DNA from: a bacterium
GTDB lineage: Bacteria; Cyanobacteriota; Vampirovibrionia; Gastranaerophilales; Gastranaerophilaceae
DNA length: 64,000 nt
Assembly (NCBI GenBank): GCA_017941035.1
Contig: JAGAXG010000002.1
Coordinates: 24,098 to 88,097 of the forward strand
Reading direction: 5' to 3'
Each line of letters begins with the position of its first letter. Positions within the stretch are counted from its first letter, which is position 1. This document shows positions 16,196 to 24,668 of the stretch, one piece after another. Position numbers and translations under genes: made by a program. The notes beneath the pieces are model-generated. The model worked only from the letters and a program-made list of their open reading frames with translations. It did not search any database and was not told where the DNA came from.

Positions 16196-17668
16196 TTAAT
16201 CTTTAACAACTTCTTTAACGTCTTTGCTTGAATTTACATATTCTGTCAATTGTTTAACAGCTTGTCTGTATGAATTTATGGTATTTGAACCGCCTAAACA
16301 TCCTCCAGGACAAGCCATTACTTCTATAAGATTTCCTAGTTCACAAGAACCATTTTTAGCAAATTTTTTCAAATCTTTTATTGCAGTTTTATCCAAACCA
16401 TTTATTATATGTGGTTTAGCTTGATCTTTTTCATCCAGCATTGCATTTACAGCCTGAGCGACTCCGCCTGTAACTGCATAATATCTCGCTTGGGCCGAAG
16501 ACTCAACTTCATATTCTGATTCTTCACATTCAGCAACTTGAACATTCAAGGCTACAAACCAAGCTCCGAGTTCTTCAAAACTTATAACGAAATCAATGTT
16601 TGGATTTTGCATTGCCTCTCTTCTTTTTGCGACGCAAGGGCTGAAAAATACTGTCAAAGCATCAGGATTATTTTTTTTCATAAGTTCTGCAGTATAATAT
16701 GCCGGAGTCCCAGTTGTTGAACGGTATTGCTTAATTTCAGGGATGTGTTTTTCAACAAGTTCGTTATATGCCGCACAGCATGAAGTCGTCATAAACGGTG
16801 CTCCGCCTTCGATTACACGTTCTTTAAATTCAGCAGATTCATTAGCCGATGTAATATCTGCTCCAATTGCAACTTCAACAACATCTGCGAATCCGAGTTT
16901 TAAAATAGCTTGCTTCAATTGTTTTGGAGTGCATGGCAATTGACCCATTATTGAAGGTGCAAGCATTGCAATTACTTTTTTACCTGTTTTAATATTTTTC
17001 AATATATCTAAAACTTGACTTTTTTTATGAACGGCTCCAAAAGGGCAAGCAGTTACGCACTTTCCGCAAGAAATACATTTTTCATTATCAATATGAGTAA
17101 TTCCGTTTTCATCTTTTGCAATCGCGCCTACAGGGCAGGCATTTTCGCAAGGTACAATAATTTTTGTAATGGCTTGATATGGACAAACTTGAGCACATAA
17201 TCCGCAATTTTTACATTTTGAGTGATCAATACGTGATTTCCCATTTTCGACTTTTATTGCTCCAAATCGGCAAGCAGATTCACAAGGTCTTGCAACACAA
17301 CCTTGGCATAAATCTGTTACATGAATTCTCGCAGGGACACATTCATTGCAGGCTGTTTGTAACAACGTCAATGGATGTTGTTCCGGTTCTTTTCTATCTA
17401 ATGCTTTTTTAGCTAAGTTTGAAAGGAGTTCGCTATCTTCAGCCTCTTCAATGTCAAATCCTAAACTTGCAATTACTCTATCTCGTAAAATAGCGCGTTC
17501 CTTGTGAATACAGCATCTATAAGGTACTTCACTCCCTTGAGGACGCATTTTATAAGGAATTAACCTTACATCTTCTTCAAAATTTTCACCTAAATAGGCT
17601 CTAATAAGTCTTACAAGTATTTCACGCTTCAAATGTGAAGTTTGTTTATTAGGGGTATTTATAGCCAT
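16196..17668 (-). CDS. [FeFe] hydrogenase, group B-like
   Basis: The 490-residue protein has an N-terminal region with CCIHKERAILRDR. Several ferredoxin-type cysteine clusters follow (CVARPCESACRFGAI, CKNCGLCAQVCPYQAI, CENACPVGAI, CISCGKCVTACPFGAV), then the H-cluster domain. H-cluster motifs are TTSCCAAY (L1), SPCVAKRREAM (L2) and EVMACPGGCLGGSN (L3). All four ligand cysteines and the proton-transfer cysteine of L1 are present, so H2 catalysis is plausible. The deviations from TSCCPxW and MPCxxKxxE, together with the N-terminal cysteine region, fit group B enzymes. Maturases HydEFG are not in the window. A terminator lies just upstream, so this gene probably has its own promoter. Shine-Dalgarno aaggat. 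Confidence 0.88.
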   Translation of the reverse strand: MAINTPNKQTSHLKREILVRLIRAYLGENFEEDVRLIPYKMRPQGSEVPYRCCIHKERAILRDRVIASLGFDIEEAEDSELLSNLAKKALDRKEPEQHPLTLLQTACNECVPARIHVTDLCQGCVARPCESACRFGAIKVENGKSRIDHSKCKNCGLCAQVCPYQAITKIIVPCENACPVGAIAKDENGITHIDNEKCISCGKCVTACPFGAVHKKSQVLDILKNIKTGKKVIAMLAPSIMGQLPCTPKQLKQAILKLGFADVVEVAIGADITSANESAEFKERVIEGGAPFMTTSCCAAYNELVEKHIPEIKQYRSTTGTPAYYTAELMKKNNPDALTVFFSPCVAKRREAMQNPNIDFVISFEELGAWFVALNVQVAECEESEYEVESSAQARYYAVTGGVAQAVNAMLDEKDQAKPHIINGLDKTAIKDLKKFAKNGSCELGNLIEVMACPGGCLGGSNTINSYRQAVKQLTEYVNSSKDVKEVVKD

Positions 17669-17733
17669 AATTATATCCTTCTGCTTATTCCTAACTTTAC
17701 TACAATTATGGCATGAAAAAAATATTTTTCAAT

Positions 17734-17770
17734 AAAAAACAGACACTTAAAACTTAGTGTCTGTTTTTTA
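17734..17770 (-). terminator. intrinsic terminator separating sensory genes from the hydrogenase
   Basis: The stem aaaaaacagacact / agtgtctgtttttt has an 8-nt loop and a T-run on the minus strand. It follows the [2Fe-2S] gene at 17788 and precedes the hydrogenase start at 17668. Confidence 0.85.
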
Positions 17771-17787
17771 TTTAGATTAAATATAAT

Positions 17788-18045
17788 TTATTTCCCTAAT
17801 TTAGAATCAATAGCTGCCAAAACTTTTTCAACTGTTGCTTCTTTTATTACTTCGTCGTCAACTTTTACATAAGGAGCTTTAGAAAATTCCCAATCAATTG
17901 AACAAAGTCCTAAACAAGGAGATCCTGCAACTTCTACTTGATCGCCGTATTTTCTTGGAACTAATTCTAATAATTCCTGTAAATTTGATGAACCCATTAC
18001 AAAACAAGTTGTTCCTAAACATACTTTTACATTAACTTTTGCCAT
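17788..18045 (-). CDS. thioredoxin-like [2Fe-2S] ferredoxin
   Basis: The 85-residue protein has the NuoE C-terminal-type pattern: first pair CLGTTC near residue 9 and second pair CLGLC near residue 44. These four Cys bind a [2Fe-2S] cluster in NuoE/HndA and the stand-alone thioredoxin-like ferredoxins. It probably passes electrons to or from the H-cluster proteins. It starts 10 bp after the phosphatase gene ends, and its Shine-Dalgarno sequence (taggag) overlaps that end, so it belongs to the same operon. Confidence 0.88.
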   Translation of the reverse strand: MAKVNVKVCLGTTCFVMGSSNLQELLELVPRKYGDQVEVAGSPCLGLCSIDWEFSKAPYVKVDDEVIKEATVEKVLAAIDSKLGK

Positions 18046-18055
18046 TTTCTAACTC

Positions 18056-19219
18056 CTACATATACTGTACACTAACTTTTTTATAATATTTGTCTTGTAA
18101 GACAGATTTCATTTTTTTAATGATATTTTTTCGGATTTCAATTTCAATCGGTAAAGCCGGATTGTAATGTGCTTGATTTAGCTTTGCTCCTACCATGAAA
18201 TAAATACAATCACTATCTAATAAGAATTTTACCAACTTTCCTGCTGCGTTGTCAATATCCCATTGACCTGACTCTAAATATTCTAATGTCTGTGTAAGGG
18301 TCAAAATACCTTCTGTTACGAGATCTACGCCATCCATATAAGAACAAGAAGGCAGTTTTCCTACACTAATTGTTTTATCCATTGTGATAGGAATATTTAA
18401 TTCTCTTGATATAAGATTTGCAGTTGTTCCGCCGGCTATGGCTTTTTTCCCTTTAAAATCTTTAAACATTTGGGCATATTCTGGATCTTTATTTTGTAAA
18501 AATGGAGGACCGGTAAAAACTAAAGATTTTCTTGGTTCACGGCAATACAATACAAGAGCTGACATGTCATCTTTAGGATTTCTGTCTGTTTCAATATTTC
18601 TTGCCTGACGAACTATATATGCAGATAATTCAGAACTTGAAATTTCCGGTTCTTCTTTTAATTTTGCAAGTACCAAATCTATCAATCCATCTCGGCGTAA
18701 ACCGAGTTTCAATTTTGGATTGCCAAGTCCGCATTGTGTTATACCATCAGAACAAAATATTAACCTGTCTCCCAATTCAAGTTTTATTTTATATGCTTTC
18801 ATACAGCGATTTTTATGGTTTTTTGAAGGTATAGATTCAAAATCAGGTTTCATAACTTCACCATTTTTAATCCATATAAAATCGGGATTTCCTTCTTCTA
18901 CTATTTTCGCATGGCCTTCATCATTAATATCCACAATTGAAAATGTAGAATAGCTTATTTTTCTAACTTGGCATATTGGAAGGGAATTCATAACAATTTC
19001 TGCTGCATCTTTGATTGGGATTTGTTCACCTTCGACAAATTTTAAAAGCATCGTAGCTGTCATGCAGGAAAGTATATTTGCTTTGATTCCGGAACCTAAA
19101 CCATCAGACAAAACTGCAATAAGTTTTTCTTCGTCAGGATAACGTTTAGAAACAAAATAATCCCCAAAAGCATTTTGATTGTATTTTTTAATTTGATTAC
19201 AATCAATGTCGATAAACAT
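18056..19219 (-). CDS. SpoIIE/PP2C-type serine phosphatase of the hydrogenase cluster
   Basis: The 387-residue PPM-family phosphatase has metal-binding motifs VLSDGLGSGIKA (about residue 37), LIFCSDGIT (about 155) and DDMSALVLY (about 218). After the phosphatase domain comes an extension of about 150 residues with unknown function. Phosphatases of this kind accompany sensory [FeFe]-hydrogenase genes in several anaerobes, where they are thought to relay the sensor state to protein phosphorylation. The start codon overlaps the stop of the upstream HydS-like gene (TAATG), indicating coupled translation. Its target is unknown. Confidence 0.87.
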   Translation of the reverse strand: MFIDIDCNQIKKYNQNAFGDYFVSKRYPDEEKLIAVLSDGLGSGIKANILSCMTATMLLKFVEGEQIPIKDAAEIVMNSLPICQVRKISYSTFSIVDINDEGHAKIVEEGNPDFIWIKNGEVMKPDFESIPSKNHKNRCMKAYKIKLELGDRLIFCSDGITQCGLGNPKLKLGLRRDGLIDLVLAKLKEEPEISSSELSAYIVRQARNIETDRNPKDDMSALVLYCREPRKSLVFTGPPFLQNKDPEYAQMFKDFKGKKAIAGGTTANLISRELNIPITMDKTISVGKLPSCSYMDGVDLVTEGILTLTQTLEYLESGQWDIDNAAGKLVKFLLDSDCIYFMVGAKLNQAHYNPALPIEIEIRKNIIKKMKSVLQDKYYKKVSVQYM

Positions 19220-20934
19220 TATTTTTTGTCCTCTTTATCGTCATAATCATTAGCAATAGAGTTTAGTAATGTTTCAGTTTCGACCATATGCTCGCCTAAC
19301 AGGCAGGCAATTTCCTGAACTATTGAAATATTTTTAGAAATTACTTCACGTGCTTTTTCGGAAATTTTTTCACGAGTTGTTTCTGTTTGAGTAACATCAG
19401 TTATTACAGCTCCGACAATTTCGTTTTGCTCAATTGTGAAGGCATTAATATCATACAATCTGTCTTTTACAGGAAAATGTTCTTTGTGAAGATCTTTACC
19501 TGTTTTTAGAATTGTTTCAAAAATTTCAGGGAAATCAATAATTCTATCTAACGAAGCGCCTGTCATTCCATCAGGCCTTGATTTAAATACATCATACATT
19601 TCACCGGTAAACATTTTCATAAAACTGTCATTTGCTTCAAGAATTTTCATATCTTGATCAACCATTACGATAGCTGAAGGCATACAACGAAGCATCGCAG
19701 CAGCTTTTCTCATTGCAATTTTTCTCATATATGATACGCACATTGATGTTTCCGCAACTCCGTCTAACAATGCAACAGCAAGTTCTCTGCAAGAAGAATA
19801 TCCGCATCCGCCACAATTTAATTCATCTTCTTCTGAATGTTTCCCGATTTTTTTAAGTGCGTTTTGAATTTCTTCAAGAGAGTATTTTGAAGATGAAACA
19901 CTTTTTGGAGAATAATCGCATTCTACAACTGTTTTTGCTTTTGTCGGAATTGAATCTCGAACTTTTACTTTAAACATAACATCAGAAATTGAACGGATAC
20001 TTGCTTTTTTTGAAGCTATACAAGGACCTGTTATGCACCCTGATTCGCATGCTAATGCTTCCACAAATACAGGCATGGAAAGTTTTTCAGGGTCAAGATT
20101 TTCTAATGCTTTTTCAAAAGCTGATATTGTACAAATTTCCATAAGTTGAACTTCAGGTTTAATTCCAATTTTTCGTATAGTTTCGTTCATCCCGCCGTTT
20201 ATAGGGTATAGAGTTCCTTCGTACGCGCTGTATGGAACAAATTCAAAATCATTTTCTTTTTTTATTTCTGAAATATCGCCAATTTCATCTGATATCCAAT
20301 ATTTTAATTCTTCAAATGTTATAGATGCATCAATCAATCCATCATTCTCATCTGCTTCATTTTTCTTACCGATACATGGTCCTATAAATACAACTGCTAT
20401 ATCATTTCCATAGAGGTCTTTAAGCATTCTGGCATGAGTTTTTGCAGGAGAACCTATTGGGGTTATGTATTGTGAAAATTCAGGTTTGTAAAGCCTTATA
20501 TAATCTACAATTACGGGACATGCACTTGAAATAAGTAAACCTTTCTCCATATTGTTTAAAACTTCTGCATCATGTATTGAAACTTCTTGAGCGCCAATTG
20601 CTGTTTCTGAAACGTCTTTAAATCCCAAACGTTTTAGTATCGCAATCATTTTTTTTGCAGAATTTTCAAAAACAGAACGCCAAGATGGTGCTAAAGATAC
20701 ATATACATCTTTTTTCGCAATAAGAAAATTTTTGACCGTTTCTAAATCTGAACGAACACATTTTGCATTGGTCGGACAAACTTGAACGCAATGTCCGCAA
20801 GAAATACATCTTTCAGGAATTACTGATGCATGGTCATTTTCAATTTTTATTGCTTTAACAGGACAGTGACGAACGCACTTGTAACAGTCTTTGCATTCAT
20901 TTGTTAAAGTATAGACAGGATGCTGTTTATTCAT
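19219..20934 (-). CDS. sensory-type [FeFe]-hydrogenase homologue with PAS domain (HydS/group C-like)
   Basis: The 571-residue protein has two ferredoxin clusters at the N-terminus (CKDCYKCVRHCPVKAI and CISCGHCVQVCPTNA). An H-cluster domain carries SSACPVIV (L1), GPCIGKKNEA (L2) and EALACESGCITGPC (L3). Next come an extra cysteine motif (NCGGCGYSSC near residue 385) and a C-terminal PAS domain (SAIVMVDQDMKILEANDSF). This order is the one described for sensory group C hydrogenases. In L1 the proton-transfer Cys is Ala, while the cluster-binding Cys is kept, so a sensor is more likely than an efficient enzyme. It is followed directly by the phosphatase. Confidence 0.88.
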   Translation of the reverse strand: MNKQHPVYTLTNECKDCYKCVRHCPVKAIKIENDHASVIPERCISCGHCVQVCPTNAKCVRSDLETVKNFLIAKKDVYVSLAPSWRSVFENSAKKMIAILKRLGFKDVSETAIGAQEVSIHDAEVLNNMEKGLLISSACPVIVDYIRLYKPEFSQYITPIGSPAKTHARMLKDLYGNDIAVVFIGPCIGKKNEADENDGLIDASITFEELKYWISDEIGDISEIKKENDFEFVPYSAYEGTLYPINGGMNETIRKIGIKPEVQLMEICTISAFEKALENLDPEKLSMPVFVEALACESGCITGPCIASKKASIRSISDVMFKVKVRDSIPTKAKTVVECDYSPKSVSSSKYSLEEIQNALKKIGKHSEEDELNCGGCGYSSCRELAVALLDGVAETSMCVSYMRKIAMRKAAAMLRCMPSAIVMVDQDMKILEANDSFMKMFTGEMYDVFKSRPDGMTGASLDRIIDFPEIFETILKTGKDLHKEHFPVKDRLYDINAFTIEQNEIVGAVITDVTQTETTREKISEKAREVISKNISIVQEIACLLGEHMVETETLLNSIANDYDDKEDKK

Positions 20935-20981
20935 TTTCTTAACCCCTAACTGTAATTCTTTTTCTTAAGAGAATTATAAGA

Positions 20982-21218
20982 CTATTTTAGACTTTCAAGA
21001 ATATTTTTCAACTTTTCTTCATCAACTTCATTATAATTTTTATTATTGACGAATATGTGCGGGCCATCTTCGCAATTGTTCTCACAATGAGCACCGACAA
21101 GATCAATTTCTGCTTCCAAGTTATTTTCTTTTATATAATTTTCTATATAATTAAGATTTGTGAGATTGCCTCTGGCAAAACAAGAACTACCCATACAAAC
21201 TTTTATATTGTGTTTCAT
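20982..21218 (-). CDS. second thioredoxin-like [2Fe-2S] ferredoxin
   Basis: The 78-residue protein has the cysteine pairs CMGSSC (near residue 7) and CENNC (near residue 45), again the NuoE-like [2Fe-2S] pattern. It is similar in layout to the gene at 17788 but clearly diverged. The start at 21218 is set by a good Shine-Dalgarno (gaggaa) inside a longer possible frame, and by the family N-terminus (KHNIKVCMGSSC). It is the first gene of the hydrogenase-sensor operon, 47 bp before the HydS-like gene. Confidence 0.85.
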   Translation of the reverse strand: MKHNIKVCMGSSCFARGNLTNLNYIENYIKENNLEAEIDLVGAHCENNCEDGPHIFVNNKNYNEVDEEKLKNILESLK

Positions 21219-21577
21219 TTCTTCCTCATACCTTTGGGGTGTAACCACAAATATTTTATTATGAGAAAAATAAAAAGGCAATGGGTTTATTTTCCATGCT
21301 CTTAAAATTGATAAGGATATATTTTTAATATGTTAGAAACCTATAAATATTGACAAAATTAACGTATAATTTACACCAATTGTTAAGTGCCGAAAGTTCA
21401 ATAAAATCAACTATTTTACAAATATCATCCTTACTCGCATTATTAGTCTAACTTGAAATTTTAAATTTTTGTAATATAATGACTATATAAACAATTCAAA
21501 AAAACGAAAACTTACTAACAATAAGTGTAAAAAAGTAGTTTTTGCGAATTTTCAATTTACAACTAGAGGATTCTATT

Positions 21578-22228
21578 TTGAAAAAATTGTTACTATTTAC
21601 TATGGCACTGGTGTGTATGTTTTTTGCACAGGTGCAAGCTGCAAATGTTGATACTGTTAAAGCAGCAATAGTAAAACATTCTATCGAAATGGGTGTAGAT
21701 CCGGCGATTACATTGAGTATTGCCAAAGCAGAATCAGGTTACAAACACGAAGTAAGAAGCGCTCATGGTGCAGTGGGTGTATTTCAGCTTATGCCTTCAA
21801 CGGCAAGAAGAATGGGATTAAATCCGTATTCTCTTGATGATAATATTAAAGGCGGTGTTATGTATTACAAATCTATGTATCAAATGTTTGGTAAAATGGA
21901 ATTGGCAGTGGCCGCTTATAATGCAGGTCCTGCAGTGGTTAAACGCTACAATGCAGTTCCTCCTTATAGAGAAACAAAAAGATTTGTCTCAAATATAATG
22001 TCTGATTATTATTATTTGAAAGCTCATACTGACCCTGCTGTTATTGCGTACAAAAATGCTCAGAAAAAATCTGTACAAATTGCTAAAAAGCTTGATGCAC
22101 CGGCTTCTCCTGAGTTACCAAAAGCACTTGGAGAAAATAGTAAAGTTGTAGCGAATGCACCGGCCCCTTCTAAAAAAGGTGCACCTGTTCCTGTTTCAAA
22201 AATTGAACAGTCAAGTATAGAAATGTAA
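21578..22228 (+). CDS. secreted lytic transglycosylase (SLT/LysM-less)
   Basis: The 216-residue protein, read from a TTG start, has a signal peptide (KKLLLFTMALVCMFFAQVQA) and a soluble-lytic-transglycosylase domain. Motifs are AKAESGYKHEV with the catalytic Glu near residue 50, GAVGVFQLMPSTA, and AVAAYNAGPAVVKRYN. It cleaves peptidoglycan in the periplasm. The C-terminal 50 residues are Pro/Ala/Lys-rich and probably flexible. The TTG at 21578 is favoured over an upstream ATG because an agagga Shine-Dalgarno site lies 7 nt before it and it gives a proper signal peptide. Confidence 0.9.
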   Translation: MKKLLLFTMALVCMFFAQVQAANVDTVKAAIVKHSIEMGVDPAITLSIAKAESGYKHEVRSAHGAVGVFQLMPSTARRMGLNPYSLDDNIKGGVMYYKSMYQMFGKMELAVAAYNAGPAVVKRYNAVPPYRETKRFVSNIMSDYYYLKAHTDPAVIAYKNAQKKSVQIAKKLDAPASPELPKALGENSKVVANAPAPSKKGAPVPVSKIEQSSIEM

Positions 22229-22240
22229 GGATTTAAAATT

Positions 22241-22277
22241 AAAAAAAAGACAGCTTTATAAAAGCTGTCTTTTTTTG
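22241..22277 (+). terminator. intrinsic terminator after the transglycosylase
   Basis: The stem aaaaaagacagcttt / aaagctgtctttttt has a 3-nt loop followed by a T-run; it begins about 12 bp after the stop codon. Confidence 0.88.
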
Positions 22278-22320
22278 TTCTTCCTTTTCCTAATTTTTAA
22301 TTTCCAACGTATTTATGTTT

Positions 22321-22497
22321 TTATGCAATAAAGTTTGTTCCGAATCTATTTGCACCATGGAAAAATGATTGTTTCATCATTTGACTTAAAGTTTTTTTTA
22401 CAACCTTTTTATTGTTTAAATCAATGTCATGCAAGCCTTCGGAAGTATTTTTATATGTTTTAGTAACTGCATCAGAAAATAATAGCAATGTAGCCAT
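22321..22497 (-). CDS. small hypothetical protein, 58 aa
   Basis: The short frame starts MATLLLFSDAVTKTYKN and ends GANRFGTNFIA. It is basic and probably helical. An agagaggat Shine-Dalgarno site lies 6-7 nt before the ATG, which is the main support. No family is recognised. It converges on the transglycosylase and is divergent from the dehydrogenase gene at 22673. Confidence 0.55.
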   Translation of the reverse strand: MATLLLFSDAVTKTYKNTSEGLHDIDLNNKKVVKKTLSQMMKQSFFHGANRFGTNFIA

Positions 22498-22672
22498 TTG
22501 TTTATCCTCTCTTCTTTAAAATTTCTTTTTCTTTATTTATCTCTTACATCTATATAAAAACTTCCTTTAAAAAAATATTGACTTTTTATATTCAATTTAT
22601 ATATTTTTTGTTACAAAAGTTAACATTGTCCTTAAAAAAAGCTTTATGATATACTTACAAAAAGGGGAAAAT

Positions 22673-23668
22673 ATGCACAATATTACTTTAATTAATGGTG
22701 ACGGAATTGGTCCTGAGATTTGTGAAAGTGTTTTAAAAATAATTAAATCAAGTGGACTTGAAATAAATTGGGATATTCAAACAGCAGGTGCTGATGTTAT
22801 AGAACAAGAAGGAACACCTTTACCTGAACGAGTTTTGGATTCTATAAGAAAAAACAAAATTGCTTTAAAAGCGCCTGTTACTACACCTATTGGAAAAGGA
22901 TTTCGTTCTGTAAATGTTCAGTTACGAAAAGCGCTTGATTTGTATGCAAATCTTCGCCCATGTAGAAATCTTGTTGGAGTGGAAACAAGATTTAAAAATG
23001 TTGATTTGGTTGTTGTTCGTGAAAATACTGAGGATTTATATGCGGGAGTAGAGGAAAAAATTGATGAAAACACTGCTCATAGTATAAAAATTATTACAAG
23101 AGAAGCCTCAGAGCGCATATGTCGTTTTGCTTTTGATTATGCACTGAAGAATAATCGAAAAGAAGTTTGTGTTGTAACAAAGGCAAATATTATGAAATTA
23201 TCTGACGGATTATTTCTAGAATCTTATCGTAATGTAGCAAATGAATATTCATCAATAAAAACGAGAGAAATTCTTGTTGATAATCTTTGTATGCAGTTAG
23301 TTCAAGATCCTTCAAGATTTGATGTTTTAGTTTTACCAAATTTATATGGAGATATAGTTTCTGATTTAACAGCCGGTTTAATTGGGGGATTAGGTGTAGC
23401 ACAAGGGGCAAATATCGGGAAACATTATGCTGTATTTGAGCCTGTACATGGTTCTGCTCCTGATATTAAAGGACAAAATAAAGCAAATCCGACAGCGCTT
23501 TTATTATCTGCAATTGAAATGCTTAAATATATAGGTGAAAACTCTTATGCCAAGCGTATAGAAGCTGCACTGTTTAAAACGCTTGCGAATGGTTATAAAA
23601 CTGCTGATTTAGGTGGAAATTTATCAACAACAGAATTTACACAGAATATTATTTTAAATCTTAAATAG
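22673..23668 (+). CDS. NAD-type isocitrate/isopropylmalate dehydrogenase
   Basis: The 331-residue beta-decarboxylating dehydrogenase begins [17 protein letters not shown], typical of the family. [20 protein letters not shown] has the Ser and Arg residues that bind isocitrate in the IDH branch, followed by [12 protein letters not shown]. The metal/NAD region is [18 protein letters not shown] and [18 protein letters not shown]. The GFRSxNxxLR pattern favours isocitrate dehydrogenase (isocitrate to 2-oxoglutarate) over 3-isopropylmalate or tartrate dehydrogenase. The start at 22673 has the Shine-Dalgarno aaagggg 5 nt upstream; a longer frame to 22646 is less likely. Confidence 0.9.
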   Translation: MHNITLINGDGIGPEICESVLKIIKSSGLEINWDIQTAGADVIEQEGTPLPERVLDSIRKNKIALKAPVTTPIGKGFRSVNVQLRKALDLYANLRPCRNLVGVETRFKNVDLVVVRENTEDLYAGVEEKIDENTAHSIKIITREASERICRFAFDYALKNNRKEVCVVTKANIMKLSDGLFLESYRNVANEYSSIKTREILVDNLCMQLVQDPSRFDVLVLPNLYGDIVSDLTAGLIGGLGVAQGANIGKHYAVFEPVHGSAPDIKGQNKANPTALLLSAIEMLKYIGENSYAKRIEAALFKTLANGYKTADLGGNLSTTEFTQNIILNLK

Positions 23669-23899
23669 GTAGATTCCTTACGAAAACTTAAAACATAGTT
23701 TATAATAAGAATACAGAGGAATTAACTGAATAAAAGGAAATAGAACTATTATAAAACGCAGTCACAGAGTCAATTTCTTGGGGGTATTTTTAGTTAATCT
23801 CCTTCAATCAGGTATAAGAATGTATTACAACGGCTTTGTCATTACTAGCGCGAAGCGCGTAGTGATCTTACAGTTATGCAATTAAATAATCCATGTTAG
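23669..23899. other. non-coding stretch with a small GC-rich hairpin
   Basis: I see no intact gene. A GC-rich hairpin (agcgcgaagcgc within actag...tagt, near 23851-23871) stands out in AT-rich DNA. It introduces a patch of decayed gene fragments and may be a scar of insertion. Confidence 0.35.
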
Positions 23900-24019
23900 A
23901 AGGGTAAACGAGTTGCTTTCACTTTAGCTGAAACATTGATTTCTCTTGTCATAATTGGGATAGTATCAGCGTTGACACTACCAACTTTGCTGACGGAAGA
24001 AATGACGGACTTGCAATAA
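23900..24019 (+). pseudogene. type IV pilin-like N-terminal fragment
   Basis: Open codons after a TAG encode VAFTLAETLISLVIIGIVSA followed by LTLPTLL. This is the prepilin cleavage/methylation motif and hydrophobic helix of type IV pilins and type II secretion pseudopilins. There is no start codon, and a stop appears after 39 codons, so only the N-terminal motif survives. The globular part is missing and its reading frame runs directly into unrelated phage-like sequence. Confidence 0.75.
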
Positions 24020-24340
24020 AAGACATTCAGAAAAAAGTCGATATTGTTATGGGTTTTCGTGATAGTCAGGGCAGACTAACCGACAAATCAAAGAAACTCA
24101 TTGAATCAAGCAAAACACCCCGAAATCGGATTTGAGATGTATCAAAATATAACAAAATATATCGCAAATCCTTATAAGCAATTTCCAAGAGGAAATCAAT
24201 TAATAACATTCTTCAAAAAGAATAATGAAGTATATAAACTTATAATCAAAACAACTAAAGATAAATCAATAAATTATTTTAATTCACTTCATATAAGTGA
24301 TTTTGACGATATGCAAAATTATATAAATAATAAACGATAG
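23960..24340 (+). pseudogene. frameshifted phage-like protein remnant
   Basis: From about 23962 one frame reads SISVDTTNFADGRNDGLAIK, then KKVDIVMGFRDSQGRLTDKS. Near 24090-24101 the sense shifts to the next frame, which continues NQAKHPEIGFEMYQNITKYI and ends at 24340 with DFDDMQNYINNKR. Joined, the two halves look like one protein of about 125 residues. The second half resembles the small nuclease-like domains found at the end of phage structural proteins, but this assignment is weak. A pilin fragment overlaps its start. Confidence 0.5.
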
Positions 24341-24500
24341 TTTGAAAAGAGGACTCAAACTATCCCTCTGTCGCTAATTAGTGCTGCGGTGTCGAGATTT
24401 ACCGTATCAAACTATCAATTATATTATTTACTATTTTTCAGCAAATTTCAACCCCATATTAAGAATTTTTGAGTTATCCGGTTTTCCCGGATAGTTGGTA

Positions 24501-24668
24501 TTTACACATAGCGACTTGCGAGCAGAGAGTGCATACTCGTTTAACGCGAGCAACCAAGCAAATGCACAGGATGGCGGCGGTAATGACATCCAAAAACAGT
24601 TTGATGACCTTAACGCAAAGTTTGAAACTTTGCTAAAATTTTTTCTAATTTTATTAGATCTCAAATAA
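24501..24668 (+). pseudogene. phage-structural-like gene fragment
   Basis: With no start codon and after a TAG stop, the plus strand reads SDLRAESAYSFNASNQANAQ, then GGGNDIQKQFDDLNAKFETL. This looks like coding sequence from a phage or portal-like protein tail. It runs into the 3' end of the TPR gene on the other strand, so its last codons are probably not original. It belongs to the same decayed patch as the two fragments upstream. Confidence 0.4.
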
